Notes under the pieces: model-generated | The model's input: only the letters and a program-made list of their open reading frames with translations | Told to the model about the DNA's origin: nothing | The model's database searches: none | Program-made: the position numbers and the translations under genes | Shown here: piece after piece, positions 1 to 9,184 of the stretch | Layout: each line of letters opens with the position of its first letter | Numbering within the stretch: position 1 is the first letter of the stretch | Source: Latilactobacillus fragifolii | GTDB lineage: Bacteria; Bacillota; Bacilli; Lactobacillales; Lactobacillaceae | Length of the DNA: 64,000 nt | Direction: 5' to 3' | NCBI RefSeq assembly: GCF_905332535.1 | Contig: NZ_CAJOCF010000005.1 | Coordinates: 59,938-123,937 of the forward strand

Positions 1-186
1 TGTTCATACGTCTTACGACCCATCACGACGGTATCGACAGTCTGTTGAAAAGCTTGAATCGCAACATCAGATTCGGATGAATCGAGTGCAGCTAGCCAGG
101 CAGTACTACCATCTTTTTCAGCGATGAAACCATCCAGACTCTGAGCAAGGTATAAAATTACTTTTCGCGAATTTGGTTCTGTCATA
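1..186 (-). CDS. Dihydrofolate reductase-like protein (RibD C-terminal family), 5' part only
   Basis: Reading leftward from ATG at 186 gives 62 residues beginning MTEPNSRKVILYLAQSLDGF, and the gene runs off the window edge. The pattern 'SLDGFIA...G..AWL' followed by 'DTVVMGRKTYE' is the NADPH-binding N-terminal half of the DHFR-like/RibD C-terminal family (YwjB/YyaP type). These are putative NADPH-dependent reductases of unknown substrate. An AAAGGA ribosome site lies about 10 bases ahead of the start. The gene is divergent from the gene at 324, and a cre-like site lies between them. Function beyond the fold is not established, and the C-terminal half cannot be judged. Confidence 0.8.
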
Positions 187-230
187 GTCAACACGTCCTT
201 TAAATTAAGATTACCTTTATTATAACAGTT

Positions 231-244
231 TTAAACGTTTTCAC
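231..244 (-). promoter_or_regulatory. cre-like (CcpA) site between divergent genes
   Basis: On the minus strand this reads TGAAAACGTTTAAA, one mismatch from the TGWAANCGNTNWCA cre consensus. It lies just upstream of a minus-strand TATAAT (220-225) serving the DHFR-like gene. CcpA control is inference from motif similarity only. Confidence 0.35.
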
Positions 245-257
245 ATATTCTAAACCG

Positions 258-287
258 TTGGTAATTTTGCTGGATTTAGCTTATCAT
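258..287 (+). promoter_or_regulatory. Probable promoter of the HELLH protein gene
   Basis: TTGGTA (258-263) and TTATCA (281-286) are separated by 17 bases. They lie about 40 bases ahead of the start codon and its AAAGGAG ribosome site. The -10 match is weak. Confidence 0.4.
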
Positions 288-323
288 GAGAATCAAAGTT
301 GTTTAGTTTAAAGGAGATTAATA

Positions 324-1289
324 ATGACAATGAATGAATTTTCCCCAGAAATCGAAAGCTTAATTGAACAAGTCCAAAAAAACTATCCGCAACCGATCAA
401 AATTCGCGTTGCCGATGAAGCATCCGGGATGTTGAAGCACGATCAGGCACAACGGGTGTTAAACAATGATGGCAGCCTCGCGATTTTAATTACCGATGCG
501 ACAGCGGCTGATTATGCGCTATCACATGAATTATTACATTTACTACTATTATCAATCGGATTTCCACAAATCATGACCGATGTCACAACCCAGGATGCCC
601 AACTTGATGAACAATTGGTTGTGACCGGCACAACATTGTATAATGCAGCGGTGCATATGGTAATTCAAAAAGAACAAGCAGCACACGGCTTTGTGACCAC
701 CGAAGCGAAACAAGCCTATCTTGAAGGACTCCGCGATAACTTAACCTTGGAAAAAGACGATCCCGAAAATAAATGGGTCATTTTCCGCGTGTTAACACTG
801 TTAGATGCGCTCATCTTCTTTGATGGCGGTAATCAACAATTGTTAAAGCAATGGACGGCTGATTATCCAATTGCGTTGGCCCAAGCCGAAATCCTCTATC
901 GGGTTTTGGCGCGTAAAACAATCGATTCACCATTCACGTTACGGCGGGCTGTGATTAATTTGTGGGTTGCGTTTGACCGTGTGTTATCAACCCTTGGTTT
1001 TGCTGAAACCAATCTCCAGCAACTCTTGACGTTGACGCCGGTTTTAAGTGAACGTCAACTACGATTAGAAGTGCGCCAAGTCTACGATATTTTACATTCC
1101 GAAAATTTATTTGCGACGGCAACGAACCAAAAAGCGTATGTCGGGATTGGTAAGAGTGATCAACAAAATGCATTTGTCTTAGGGCTTCCAGAGGACAAGG
1201 CAACACCGGAATATTTCAAACGGTTATACGATTTACCAGTGCAAGCCTTTTTAGATGAAATTGGGATGCCTTATTCATTACGTTCATAA
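324..1289 (+). CDS. Uncharacterised protein with a HELLH motif (IpaB/EvcA-type annotation in lactobacilli)
   Basis: This 321-residue cytoplasmic protein has no signal peptide. Residues 68-72 read HELLH, the zinc-binding core of gluzincin-like metallopeptidases, within a segment predicted as helical (ALSHELLHLLLL). No further metal ligand could be placed with certainty, so peptidase activity is only a possibility. Lactobacillus homologues are, from memory, often labelled 'IpaB/EvcA family', which says little about function. The start has a strong AAAGGAG site 6 bases away. The sirtuin gene follows within 15 bases, so the two are probably cotranscribed. Confidence 0.75.
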   Translation: MTMNEFSPEIESLIEQVQKNYPQPIKIRVADEASGMLKHDQAQRVLNNDGSLAILITDATAADYALSHELLHLLLLSIGFPQIMTDVTTQDAQLDEQLVVTGTTLYNAAVHMVIQKEQAAHGFVTTEAKQAYLEGLRDNLTLEKDDPENKWVIFRVLTLLDALIFFDGGNQQLLKQWTADYPIALAQAEILYRVLARKTIDSPFTLRRAVINLWVAFDRVLSTLGFAETNLQQLLTLTPVLSERQLRLEVRQVYDILHSENLFATATNQKAYVGIGKSDQQNAFVLGLPEDKATPEYFKRLYDLPVQAFLDEIGMPYSLRS

Positions 1290-1304
1290 AAAGGAGTGAT
1301 GGTG

Positions 1305-2000
1305 ATGACCTTTAAAACGATGTTGCAAGCGGCCCAGCATGTTGTGTTTTTAACGGGGGCGGGGGTGTCAACGGCTTCTGGCATTCCAGATTATCGGTCT
1401 AAGACGGGGCTCTATCAGCATACGGCTAATCCGGAATATCTATTAAGTCACACGAATTTGATTACCCATCCAGCTAGCTTTTACGAATTTGTCACGCAGC
1501 AGATGTATTTTCCAAATGCGAAACCCAATATTATTCACCAAGTAATGGCGACATTTGCGAATCAAAAGGGCCAGATTATTACCCAGAATGTTGATGGCCT
1601 CCACACTAAAGCACGGGCGCGCGATGTCATTGAATTTCATGGTAGTTTATACCGTGTCAGCTGCCAAAAGTGTGGCCAATCAGTGCCTTATCAGGCCTAT
1701 TTAAAGGATATGTATCATCAAGATTGTGGTGGGATTTTGCGGCCAAATATCGTTTTATATGAAGAACCGATTGATCCGACGGTGATTGAACAGGCCATTC
1801 AAGCGATTGAAGCGGCGGATTTAATTGTGGTGGTTGGGACATCATTTCGTGTGTCCCCCTTTGCAAGTTTAATTGAATATCGGCGCCCAGATGCTCAATT
1901 AGTGGCGATTAACCAAGAAATATTGCAGTTTGAAATGCCAGTCACCATGATTCAAGCGGATGCGGCAACCGTTTTTGCCACACTAGCAACTAAGGAGTGA
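1305..2000 (+). CDS. cobB: NAD-dependent protein deacylase, SIR2 family
   Basis: Sirtuin of 231 residues that removes acyl groups from lysines using NAD+. The NAD-binding loop GAGVSTASGIPDYRS lies at about residues 18-32, TQNVDGLH at 93-100, and the catalytic His in FHGS at 112. The structural zinc site has Cys120 and Cys123 but HQDC at 138-141, so the third usual Cys is His. GTSFRVSPFASL and AINQE complete the Rossmann part. An ATG at 1305 is preferred because AAGGAG (1291-1296) lies 8 bases away; GTG 1296 and ATG 1299 overlap or crowd that site. The gene lies between the HELLH protein and chorismate mutase, probably one transcript. Confidence 0.9.
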   Translation: MTFKTMLQAAQHVVFLTGAGVSTASGIPDYRSKTGLYQHTANPEYLLSHTNLITHPASFYEFVTQQMYFPNAKPNIIHQVMATFANQKGQIITQNVDGLHTKARARDVIEFHGSLYRVSCQKCGQSVPYQAYLKDMYHQDCGGILRPNIVLYEEPIDPTVIEQAIQAIEAADLIVVVGTSFRVSPFASLIEYRRPDAQLVAINQEILQFEMPVTMIQADAATVFATLATKE

Positions 2001-2004
2001 GCAC

Positions 2005-2292
2005 ATGTTAACGGAACACTATCAAAAAATTGATGTAATTGATGCCCAATTAGCGGCCTTATTTGAAGCGCGGATGCAAACCATCAAGCAGATTGCGACG
2101 ATTAAGCACGAACAAGGAATCGGCTTGACCGATATCCAACGCGAAAAAGCGGTGCTAGATGCGCGCCTGGCTGCAGTTGAGGATCCGGCACTCGAAGCAT
2201 ACGTAAAAGATTTGTACCAAACACTGATTTTAATTTCGAAACAGTACCAAGCAAGATTGATGAAGGCGATGAAAGAAGCAGACGAAAAATAA
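2005..2292 (+). CDS. Chorismate mutase (AroQ type)
   Basis: This 95-residue all-helical protein of the AroQ class would convert chorismate to prephenate for Phe/Tyr synthesis. N-terminal 'IDVIDAQLAALFEARM' matches the family pattern in which an acidic residue, Leu and Arg line the active site; 'IKQIATIK' and 'DIQREKAVL' supply the further basic residues. The ribosome site AAGGAG overlaps the end of the sirtuin gene, with only four bases between the genes, indicating translational coupling. No other aromatic-pathway gene is nearby, so this is an isolated monofunctional enzyme. Confidence 0.85.
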   Translation: MLTEHYQKIDVIDAQLAALFEARMQTIKQIATIKHEQGIGLTDIQREKAVLDARLAAVEDPALEAYVKDLYQTLILISKQYQARLMKAMKEADEK

Positions 2293-2297
2293 GATGG

Positions 2298-2331
2298 AAA
2301 GAGCGAATCGGAGACGAGATGCTCTTTTTTT
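2298..2331 (+). terminator. Rho-independent terminator after chorismate mutase
   Basis: AAAGAGC and GCTCTTT form a stem with a 16-base loop, ending in seven or more T. It closes the HELLH-sirtuin-mutase group. Confidence 0.7.
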
Positions 2332-2424
2332 AATTAATGCGCAATGGCCGACCGCGCCAGTCAGCATGCTTTGGCTTAATATGCTAAAATGAAACTAATT
2401 TATGAGATGTGAGGCGCTTGAACT

Positions 2425-2937
2425 GTGACTAAACGACGCTATAATTTAGCGGTAATTCGCTATCGCGGGACATTACTATTATTGAATCGGCTTAAGCCGC
2501 CATTTGCTGGGCTTTGGAATGGTATTGGGGGTAAAACAGAACCCGATGAGACGCCAGTCAGTGGCATGCAGCGGGAGTTATTTGAAGAAACCGGACTACA
2601 GACCAACCAATACACCCTTCAAAATGTAGGCTGGATTGATTGGCATATTGATGGTGCACCGATTGCGCCGATTGATATTTTTCTAGTCGATATTTTACCA
2701 ACGGTGCAACTACCACTTTATCCGGTGGGGATGCGCGAAGGGGTACTACAATTATTTGAGCCAGAGTGGGTACAAGCTGCTGATAATCAAGGGATAGTGG
2801 CCGACTTACGGGCCATTTTACCAACCGTTTTAAGCGGTCAGCTCAATCGGTATCACACGGATTTTCATGAAGAGCAGATGGTTTTCTTCGAAGCAAGTCC
2901 AATTACTAAGCCAAGAGAAGGAGCGGAAACACTATGA
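2425..2937 (+). CDS. Nudix hydrolase
   Basis: This 170-residue protein has a perfect Nudix box (G-x5-E-x7-REL-x-EE-x-G-L) at residues 36-58. It would hydrolyse a nucleoside diphosphate linked to another moiety, releasing a monophosphate with Mg2+. The N-terminal 'YNLAVIRYRGTLLLLNRLKPP' strand and 'GLWNGIGGK' resemble MutT/8-oxo-dGTP hydrolase relatives, but substrate cannot be set from sequence. The start is GTG with a weak GTGAGG site. It overlaps the next gene by ATGA, implying coupled translation. Confidence 0.88.
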   Translation: MTKRRYNLAVIRYRGTLLLLNRLKPPFAGLWNGIGGKTEPDETPVSGMQRELFEETGLQTNQYTLQNVGWIDWHIDGAPIAPIDIFLVDILPTVQLPLYPVGMREGVLQLFEPEWVQAADNQGIVADLRAILPTVLSGQLNRYHTDFHEEQMVFFEASPITKPREGAETL

Positions 2938-3257
2938 TGACAAAGGATCAAACGATGATGGTCTTGATGGTTTTAAAGAAGAAGTTGCAAGGCATTCGAT
3001 TTTTTAGAGTCGTCGAAGAACTATTTTCGTTGTACATTATTTTTAAATTCTTAACGGCAACTGATCAGGTGGATCTTTTAGGAGTGGCGTTTTCTGAAGA
3101 ACGGGCCATCAGCTTAATGTTATTACTGTTGGTCATCGACTTTAGCCTATCACGGATTCGGTTAAATTATAAACGCATGGGGCAACAATTAATTGTGACC
3201 TTAAAGGATTTAACGGAACAAGAAGCTTTGTTTATTCAACAATTTCAACGGTTCTAG
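2934..3257 (+). CDS. Small membrane protein of unknown function
   Basis: This 107-residue protein has two hydrophobic stretches (about 27-43 and 60-78) and a basic C-terminal tail (RIRLNYKRMG), so it is probably a two-helix membrane protein with cytoplasmic ends. I do not recognise the family. The start ATG overlaps the Nudix stop (ATGA), with AAGGAG about 9 bases upstream. The ORF is supported by coupling and codon use, not by known homology. Confidence 0.65.
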   Translation: MMTKDQTMMVLMVLKKKLQGIRFFRVVEELFSLYIIFKFLTATDQVDLLGVAFSEERAISLMLLLLVIDFSLSRIRLNYKRMGQQLIVTLKDLTEQEALFIQQFQRF

Positions 3258-3267
3258 AGGTGCGGAT

Positions 3268-4113
3268 ATGATTACAATTGGCTTAACCACCTGGTCCGAA
3301 CATCAGTCACTAATGCCGACCAAAAAGCAATTAACATTAAACGATTATGCCCAGTTTCTACCAGTCGTCGAAGTCGATAGCTTTTATTATGGCTTACGAG
3401 CGCCAACGGTTAGCGCTAACTGGTTGACGCAGGTACCAACTAGTTTTCAATTCATTGTTAAAGCACACCAGGCAATGACGCGCCAAGAAGACTATTCCGA
3501 GTTCACGCGTACTGAAAAAGAATTGTTTGTGCGTTACCGTCAATCGATTGAACCATTGATTGAAGCTGGTCAATTACAGGCGGTCTTATTTCAGTTTCCG
3601 CCATTTTTCCAACTTAATCAGGAAAATAGTCAGTATTTACGGCAAATTCGAATATGGTTACCGGATGTGCCAATTGCTGTCGAGTTCCGGCATCAATCGT
3701 GGTACGATGCCGCCTTTAAGCAACAAATGTACGCCTTTTTGCACCAGTTAAACATGACACACGTTATCACAGACGAGGCGCAAACCCCAACCAACAGTGT
3801 GCCGTTTGAACCGGTTGTCACCAATTCGGCGTTTGCAATGTTGCGCTTGCATGGCCGCAATATGGCCGGCTGGCAAAACCCAGGGGCGCAATGGCGCAAG
3901 CAGCGAACGCTGTATCGTTATCGTCAAGATGAATTACAATTTTTTGTAGCTGCTGTTCGGCAGATTGAAAATCAAGCGGAACAAGTTGCTGTCATTTTTA
4001 ACAATAATTCTGGTGGAGATGCTGCGGATAATGCTTTGCAATTACAACAATTACTTGGACTAGAATTTCCGGATCTAGCCCCGAAAGCCCCCGAACAGAT
4101 GGATTTATTTTAA
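3268..4113 (+). CDS. DUF72 family protein
   Basis: This 281-residue protein of the DUF72 family (YunF-like) has a TIM-barrel fold. Seen features: 'IGLTTWSEH' at the start, 'VVEVDSFYYGLRAPTV' and 'FQFIVKAHQAMT', then 'AVLFQFPPFF', 'VAVEFRH.SW' type residues and 'LRLHGRN' near residue 192. These are family hallmarks. The biochemical role is unknown; a metal-binding or endonuclease-like role has been proposed for barrel relatives. It is 10 bases downstream of the small membrane protein, same operon. Confidence 0.85.
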   Translation: MITIGLTTWSEHQSLMPTKKQLTLNDYAQFLPVVEVDSFYYGLRAPTVSANWLTQVPTSFQFIVKAHQAMTRQEDYSEFTRTEKELFVRYRQSIEPLIEAGQLQAVLFQFPPFFQLNQENSQYLRQIRIWLPDVPIAVEFRHQSWYDAAFKQQMYAFLHQLNMTHVITDEAQTPTNSVPFEPVVTNSAFAMLRLHGRNMAGWQNPGAQWRKQRTLYRYRQDELQFFVAAVRQIENQAEQVAVIFNNNSGGDAADNALQLQQLLGLEFPDLAPKAPEQMDLF

Positions 4114-4159
4114 TGCAGGCTTAGTGTGAGTTGTCGTTTAAATGACTGCTCTTTTGTGC

Positions 4160-4225
4160 TATACTTTGATTACTTATATGGCATTATTTAAGCAAGTCGA
4201 GAATTGTTGCAATTCTCGTTTTTTT
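4160..4225 (+). promoter_or_regulatory. metG leader: -10 element followed by a terminator-like hairpin
   Basis: A TATACT at 4160-4165 could start a short transcript near 4172. A perfect 9-bp stem CGAGAATTG/CAATTCTCG with a 3-base loop occupies 4198-4218 and is followed by seven T. The metG ribosome site AAGGAG follows directly, leaving no room for another promoter. The hairpin may terminate upstream readthrough or act as an attenuator for metG. No T-box or SAM riboswitch elements are visible in this short leader. Confidence 0.55.
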
Positions 4226-4231
4226 AATTAA

Positions 4232-6277
<2,046 letters not shown>

Positions 6278-6297
6278 TTTAAAATAACAGCAACGTC

Positions 6298-6345
6298 AAA
6301 AGGGCTAAAAGGCATTTACATTCTGTAGGCCTTTTAGCCCTTTTC
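6298..6345 (+). terminator. Terminator after metG
   Basis: A 16-bp perfect stem, AAAAGGGCTAAAAGGC (6298-6313) with GCCTTTTAGCCCTTTT (6329-6344), loop of 15. The remaining stretch to tatD shows no clear further signal. Confidence 0.9.
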
Positions 6346-6437
6346 TGAGCCTTTGCTAAATGGTCATGTGAAGAAGACCTTTAGCGTGGGTTTGAAACGG
6401 GTTTGCTGTCAAACGAGGACCCTAAAAGGAGATTAAA

Positions 6438-7214
6438 ATGCAAATTTTTGATTCACATACGCATTTAAACGATACCCCGTATGCGGGGCAAGAAGCAGAT
6501 TTTATCGCGCAAGCGGCTGAACTGGGCGTTGTTGAAATGGCGATTGTTGGTTCAGATTCAATTTTAAATGAGGGCGCGTTACGCTTAGCGGCGCAATATG
6601 AGCCACTGTCAGCGATTATCGGTTGGCATCCTGAATCAGCCAAAGATTACCACAAGGCTGAAGAAACCTTACTGATTGACCAATTACAACGACCAGAAGT
6701 GGTGGCATTAGGTGAGATTGGTTTGGATTATCATTGGGATACTTCACCCCGTGAGGTGCAACAAACCGTTTTTGCACGGCAGATCGAAATTGCTAAATCC
6801 TTGCATTTGCCAATTTCAGTGCACACGCGGGATGCGTTAGAAGATACTTATAAGATTCTAAAAGAAACTGATGTCCGCGATTGTGGTGGGATCATCCACA
6901 GTTTTAACGGTAATGTTGAATGGATGAAACGCTTTATGGATCTTGGCATGCAGATTTCATTTAGTGGTGTGGTCAGTTTTAAAAATGCGCACGATGTCCA
7001 TCAAGCAGCCCAAGCATGTCCCTTGGACGTGATGCTAGTTGAAACCGATGCCCCATATTTAACGCCGACCCCTTATCGCGGGAAGCAGAATCAACCAGGC
7101 TACACACGTTATGTGGTAGAAGCGATTGCTAGACTCAAAGATGAGGCACCAGAAGAAATTGCGGCAGTAACGTATGCGAATGCCCACCGGATTTTTAAGT
7201 TAGGAGTACTATGA
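6438..7214 (+). CDS. tatD: TatD-family metal-dependent hydrolase/DNase
   Basis: This 258-residue amidohydrolase-fold protein (YabD type) probably acts as a 3'-5' exonuclease in DNA repair or quality control. Metal ligands are in place: SHTHL at 6-10, GEIGLDYHW about residue 95, 'SVHTRDA' about 132, 'IHSFNG' about 155 and 'VETDAPYL' about 205. AAAAGGAG lies 8 bases ahead. Its stop overlaps the next start (ATGA), giving the classic tatD-rnmV-rsmA order of Firmicutes. Confidence 0.95.
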   Translation: MQIFDSHTHLNDTPYAGQEADFIAQAAELGVVEMAIVGSDSILNEGALRLAAQYEPLSAIIGWHPESAKDYHKAEETLLIDQLQRPEVVALGEIGLDYHWDTSPREVQQTVFARQIEIAKSLHLPISVHTRDALEDTYKILKETDVRDCGGIIHSFNGNVEWMKRFMDLGMQISFSGVVSFKNAHDVHQAAQACPLDVMLVETDAPYLTPTPYRGKQNQPGYTRYVVEAIARLKDEAPEEIAAVTYANAHRIFKLGVL

Positions 7215-7780
7215 AAAAAAAAATTCAAGAAGTCATTGTCGTTGAAGGGCGTGATGATACGAAACGGTTGCGGGAAGTTTTCCCAGATGTTGCCACCATC
7301 GAAACTCGCGGCTCAGCGATTAATGAAGAAATTATCGAAAAAATTGCACTTGCCCAAGAAAAACGGGGGGTGATTGTCTTTACCGATCCCGATTTTCATG
7401 GGGAGAAAATTCGTAAAATTATCTCCCAAAATGTGCCTGGTGTCGAACACGCCTTTTTACCACGGACAGAAGCTCAACCTGAAAAAGCGGGCGGTAGTTT
7501 AGGCGTTGAACACGCAAAGCCAGCGGCGATTATCCAAGCACTTGAGCATCTATTGACCCAGGATGAAGAAGCAAACGAACAAATCAGCCAATCTGATCTA
7601 TTGATGGCTGGCTTGATTGCAGGGCCCGATGCGAAGCGGCGCCGTGAATTACTAGGCGAGATTTTACACATCGGTTATACCAACAGTAAACAACTCTACA
7701 AGCGGCTTAAGATGTTCCAAGTGACACAAGCTGAATTTGGTGCCGCACTACTACAAATTAAACAGGAATTAGGAGATTAA
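7211..7780 (+). CDS. rnmV: Ribonuclease M5
   Basis: This 189-residue Toprim-domain enzyme performs the final maturation of 5S rRNA. The Toprim motifs are visible: catalytic Glu12 in VVEGRDDTKRL and the DxD of VFTDPDFHGEKI near residues 57-62. The C-terminal half (LLMAGLIAGPDAKRRRELL, KQLYKRLKMFQ) is typical of RNase M5. The start overlaps the tatD stop. Confidence 0.96.
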   Translation: MKKKIQEVIVVEGRDDTKRLREVFPDVATIETRGSAINEEIIEKIALAQEKRGVIVFTDPDFHGEKIRKIISQNVPGVEHAFLPRTEAQPEKAGGSLGVEHAKPAAIIQALEHLLTQDEEANEQISQSDLLMAGLIAGPDAKRRRELLGEILHIGYTNSKQLYKRLKMFQVTQAEFGAALLQIKQELGD

Positions 7781-7781
7781 G

Positions 7782-8675
7782 ATGGAAGATATTGCAAATC
7801 CCGAGCGTACCCGAAAAATTCTCAAACGCTACGGCTTTAAGTTTAAAAAGAGCTTAGGCCAAAACTTCTTAACCAACATTGCCATTTTGAAACAAATCGT
7901 TGCAGCTAGTGATATTACCAAAGATGACGATGTGATTGAAATCGGCCCAGGGATTGGTTCTTTAACGGAACAAATTGCCAGAAAAGCACATCAAGTGCTA
8001 AGCTTTGAAATTGATGAGCGCTTAATGCCGGTCTTGAAAGATACCTTGAATCACTACCATAACGTTACGATTTTAAATCAAGATATTCTTGAGGCGGATT
8101 TAAAAACAATTATTGCGGAACAGTTCGATGGCAAGCACCAGCTTAAAATTGTTGCCAACTTGCCGTATTACATCACCACACCGATTATGTTGCACTTGCT
8201 TGAAGCGGGGCTACCAATTGATCGGATGGTCTTAATGATGCAAAAGGAAGTGGCTGAACGAATCAATGCTGAACCAGGTTCAAAAGCTTACGGCTCATTA
8301 AGTATCGCCGTTCAATGCCACTCAGAAGTGAATTTAGCCTTTATTGTACCTAAGACGGCCTTCATGCCACAACCGAACGTCGATTCAGCAATCGTTGAGT
8401 TAGTTGGCCGCAAAGAACCGCTTGTGACAGTTGCCAATCAAACGTTATTTGATCAATTGGTCCGTGGGGCATTTGCACAACGCCGAAAGACGTTATGGAA
8501 TAATTTGCAAAATCAATTTGGTAAACAAGATGAGGTCAAAGCAGCTTTAACGACAGCTTTAGAAGCAGTCGCAATCGCACCGAGCACACGTGCAGAACAA
8601 TTGAGTATTCAACAATTTGCCCAATTGAGTGACGCTTTGAATAAGCAACCCATTTTTGGCAAAAAAATTAAGTAA
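7782..8675 (+). CDS. rsmA: 16S rRNA (adenine1518/1519-N6,N6) dimethyltransferase
   Basis: This 297-residue SAM-dependent enzyme dimethylates two adenosines in helix 45 of 16S rRNA; its loss confers kasugamycin resistance. Motifs: KSLGQNFL about residues 23-30, EIGPGIGSLTE (SAM loop) about 49-59, and NLPYYITTP (target adenine pocket) about 125-133. The C-terminal helical domain has 'FAQRRKTL'. It begins two bases after rnmV, with GGAG 6 bases upstream. The usual family length is about 290. Confidence 0.97.
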   Translation: MEDIANPERTRKILKRYGFKFKKSLGQNFLTNIAILKQIVAASDITKDDDVIEIGPGIGSLTEQIARKAHQVLSFEIDERLMPVLKDTLNHYHNVTILNQDILEADLKTIIAEQFDGKHQLKIVANLPYYITTPIMLHLLEAGLPIDRMVLMMQKEVAERINAEPGSKAYGSLSIAVQCHSEVNLAFIVPKTAFMPQPNVDSAIVELVGRKEPLVTVANQTLFDQLVRGAFAQRRKTLWNNLQNQFGKQDEVKAALTTALEAVAIAPSTRAEQLSIQQFAQLSDALNKQPIFGKKIK

Positions 8676-8679
8676 GTAA

Positions 8680-8736
8680 TTGCCAAATCGTTGGTACAAT
8701 GGTATAATTGCAAAATTTTCGTTTATATGGTATACT
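8680..8736 (+). promoter_or_regulatory. Two overlapping near-consensus promoters for veg
   Basis: Promoter A: TTGCCA (8680-8685), 17-base spacer, TATAAT (8703-8708). Promoter B: TTGCAA (8708-8713), 17-base spacer, TATACT (8731-8736). The last T of promoter A's -10 is the first T of promoter B's -35. Both have ideal spacing, so strong sigma-A transcription is expected. Confidence 0.85.
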
Positions 8737-8759
8737 ATTCCTCGAAGAGGTGAAGCATA

Positions 8760-9011
8760 ATGCCAACCACACTTGCCAATATTAAGAACGGTCTCGATGG
8801 GCATATCGGAGACAAGTTAATGGTTGTCGCTCAAGCTGGGCGCAAAAAAGTTACAAAGCGAAAGGGAATTCTCAAAGAGACCTTTCCAGCAGTATTTGTA
8901 GTTGATTTAGATCAGGATGAAAATGCTTTTGAACGTGTTTCATACAGCTATGCTGATTTGTTAACGAAATCGATTGAGATTGAGTTTGATGAAGAACCAA
9001 TTGTCTTATAG
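8760..9011 (+). CDS. veg: Veg family protein
   Basis: This 83-residue protein matches Bacillus Veg, opening PTTLANIKNGLDGHIGDKL with the basic stretch GRKKVTKRKGIL and ending in an acidic tail. Veg is a small, highly expressed cytoplasmic protein; in B. subtilis it has been linked to biofilm matrix gene expression, but its molecular action is unclear. An AGAGGTG site precedes the start. It stands alone between rsmA and a terminator. Confidence 0.93.
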   Translation: MPTTLANIKNGLDGHIGDKLMVVAQAGRKKVTKRKGILKETFPAVFVVDLDQDENAFERVSYSYADLLTKSIEIEFDEEPIVL

Positions 9012-9032
9012 TTAAAATAGAAGAATCGAGTA

Positions 9033-9064
9033 ACACCCAACAAATCAGTTGGGTGTTTTTTTTT
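9033..9064 (+). terminator. Terminator after veg
   Basis: ACACCCAAC (9033-9041) pairs with GTTGGGTGT (9048-9056), 6-base loop, followed by eight T. Confidence 0.93.
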
Positions 9065-9117
9065 GCTCAAAAAGGTGATTGCTGGATTGTGACATACTTC
9101 ATAGGGTTGATTAATTA

Positions 9118-9146
9118 TTGACATTCGCTTAATAAAACAATATCAT
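9118..9146 (+). promoter_or_regulatory. Promoter of the yhgE-marR operon
   Basis: TTGACA (9118-9123), 17-base spacer, TATCAT (9141-9146). The predicted start of transcription near 9153 excludes the upstream ATG at 9152 as a start codon. Confidence 0.65.
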
Positions 9147-9184
9147 ATAGAATGTTTATGACGTATACAAAAAGGAGAAAGAAC

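Noticed and set aside
9152..9184. Upstream start for the YhgE/Pip protein
   Set aside because: It coincides with the predicted transcript start and the ribosome site lies downstream of it.
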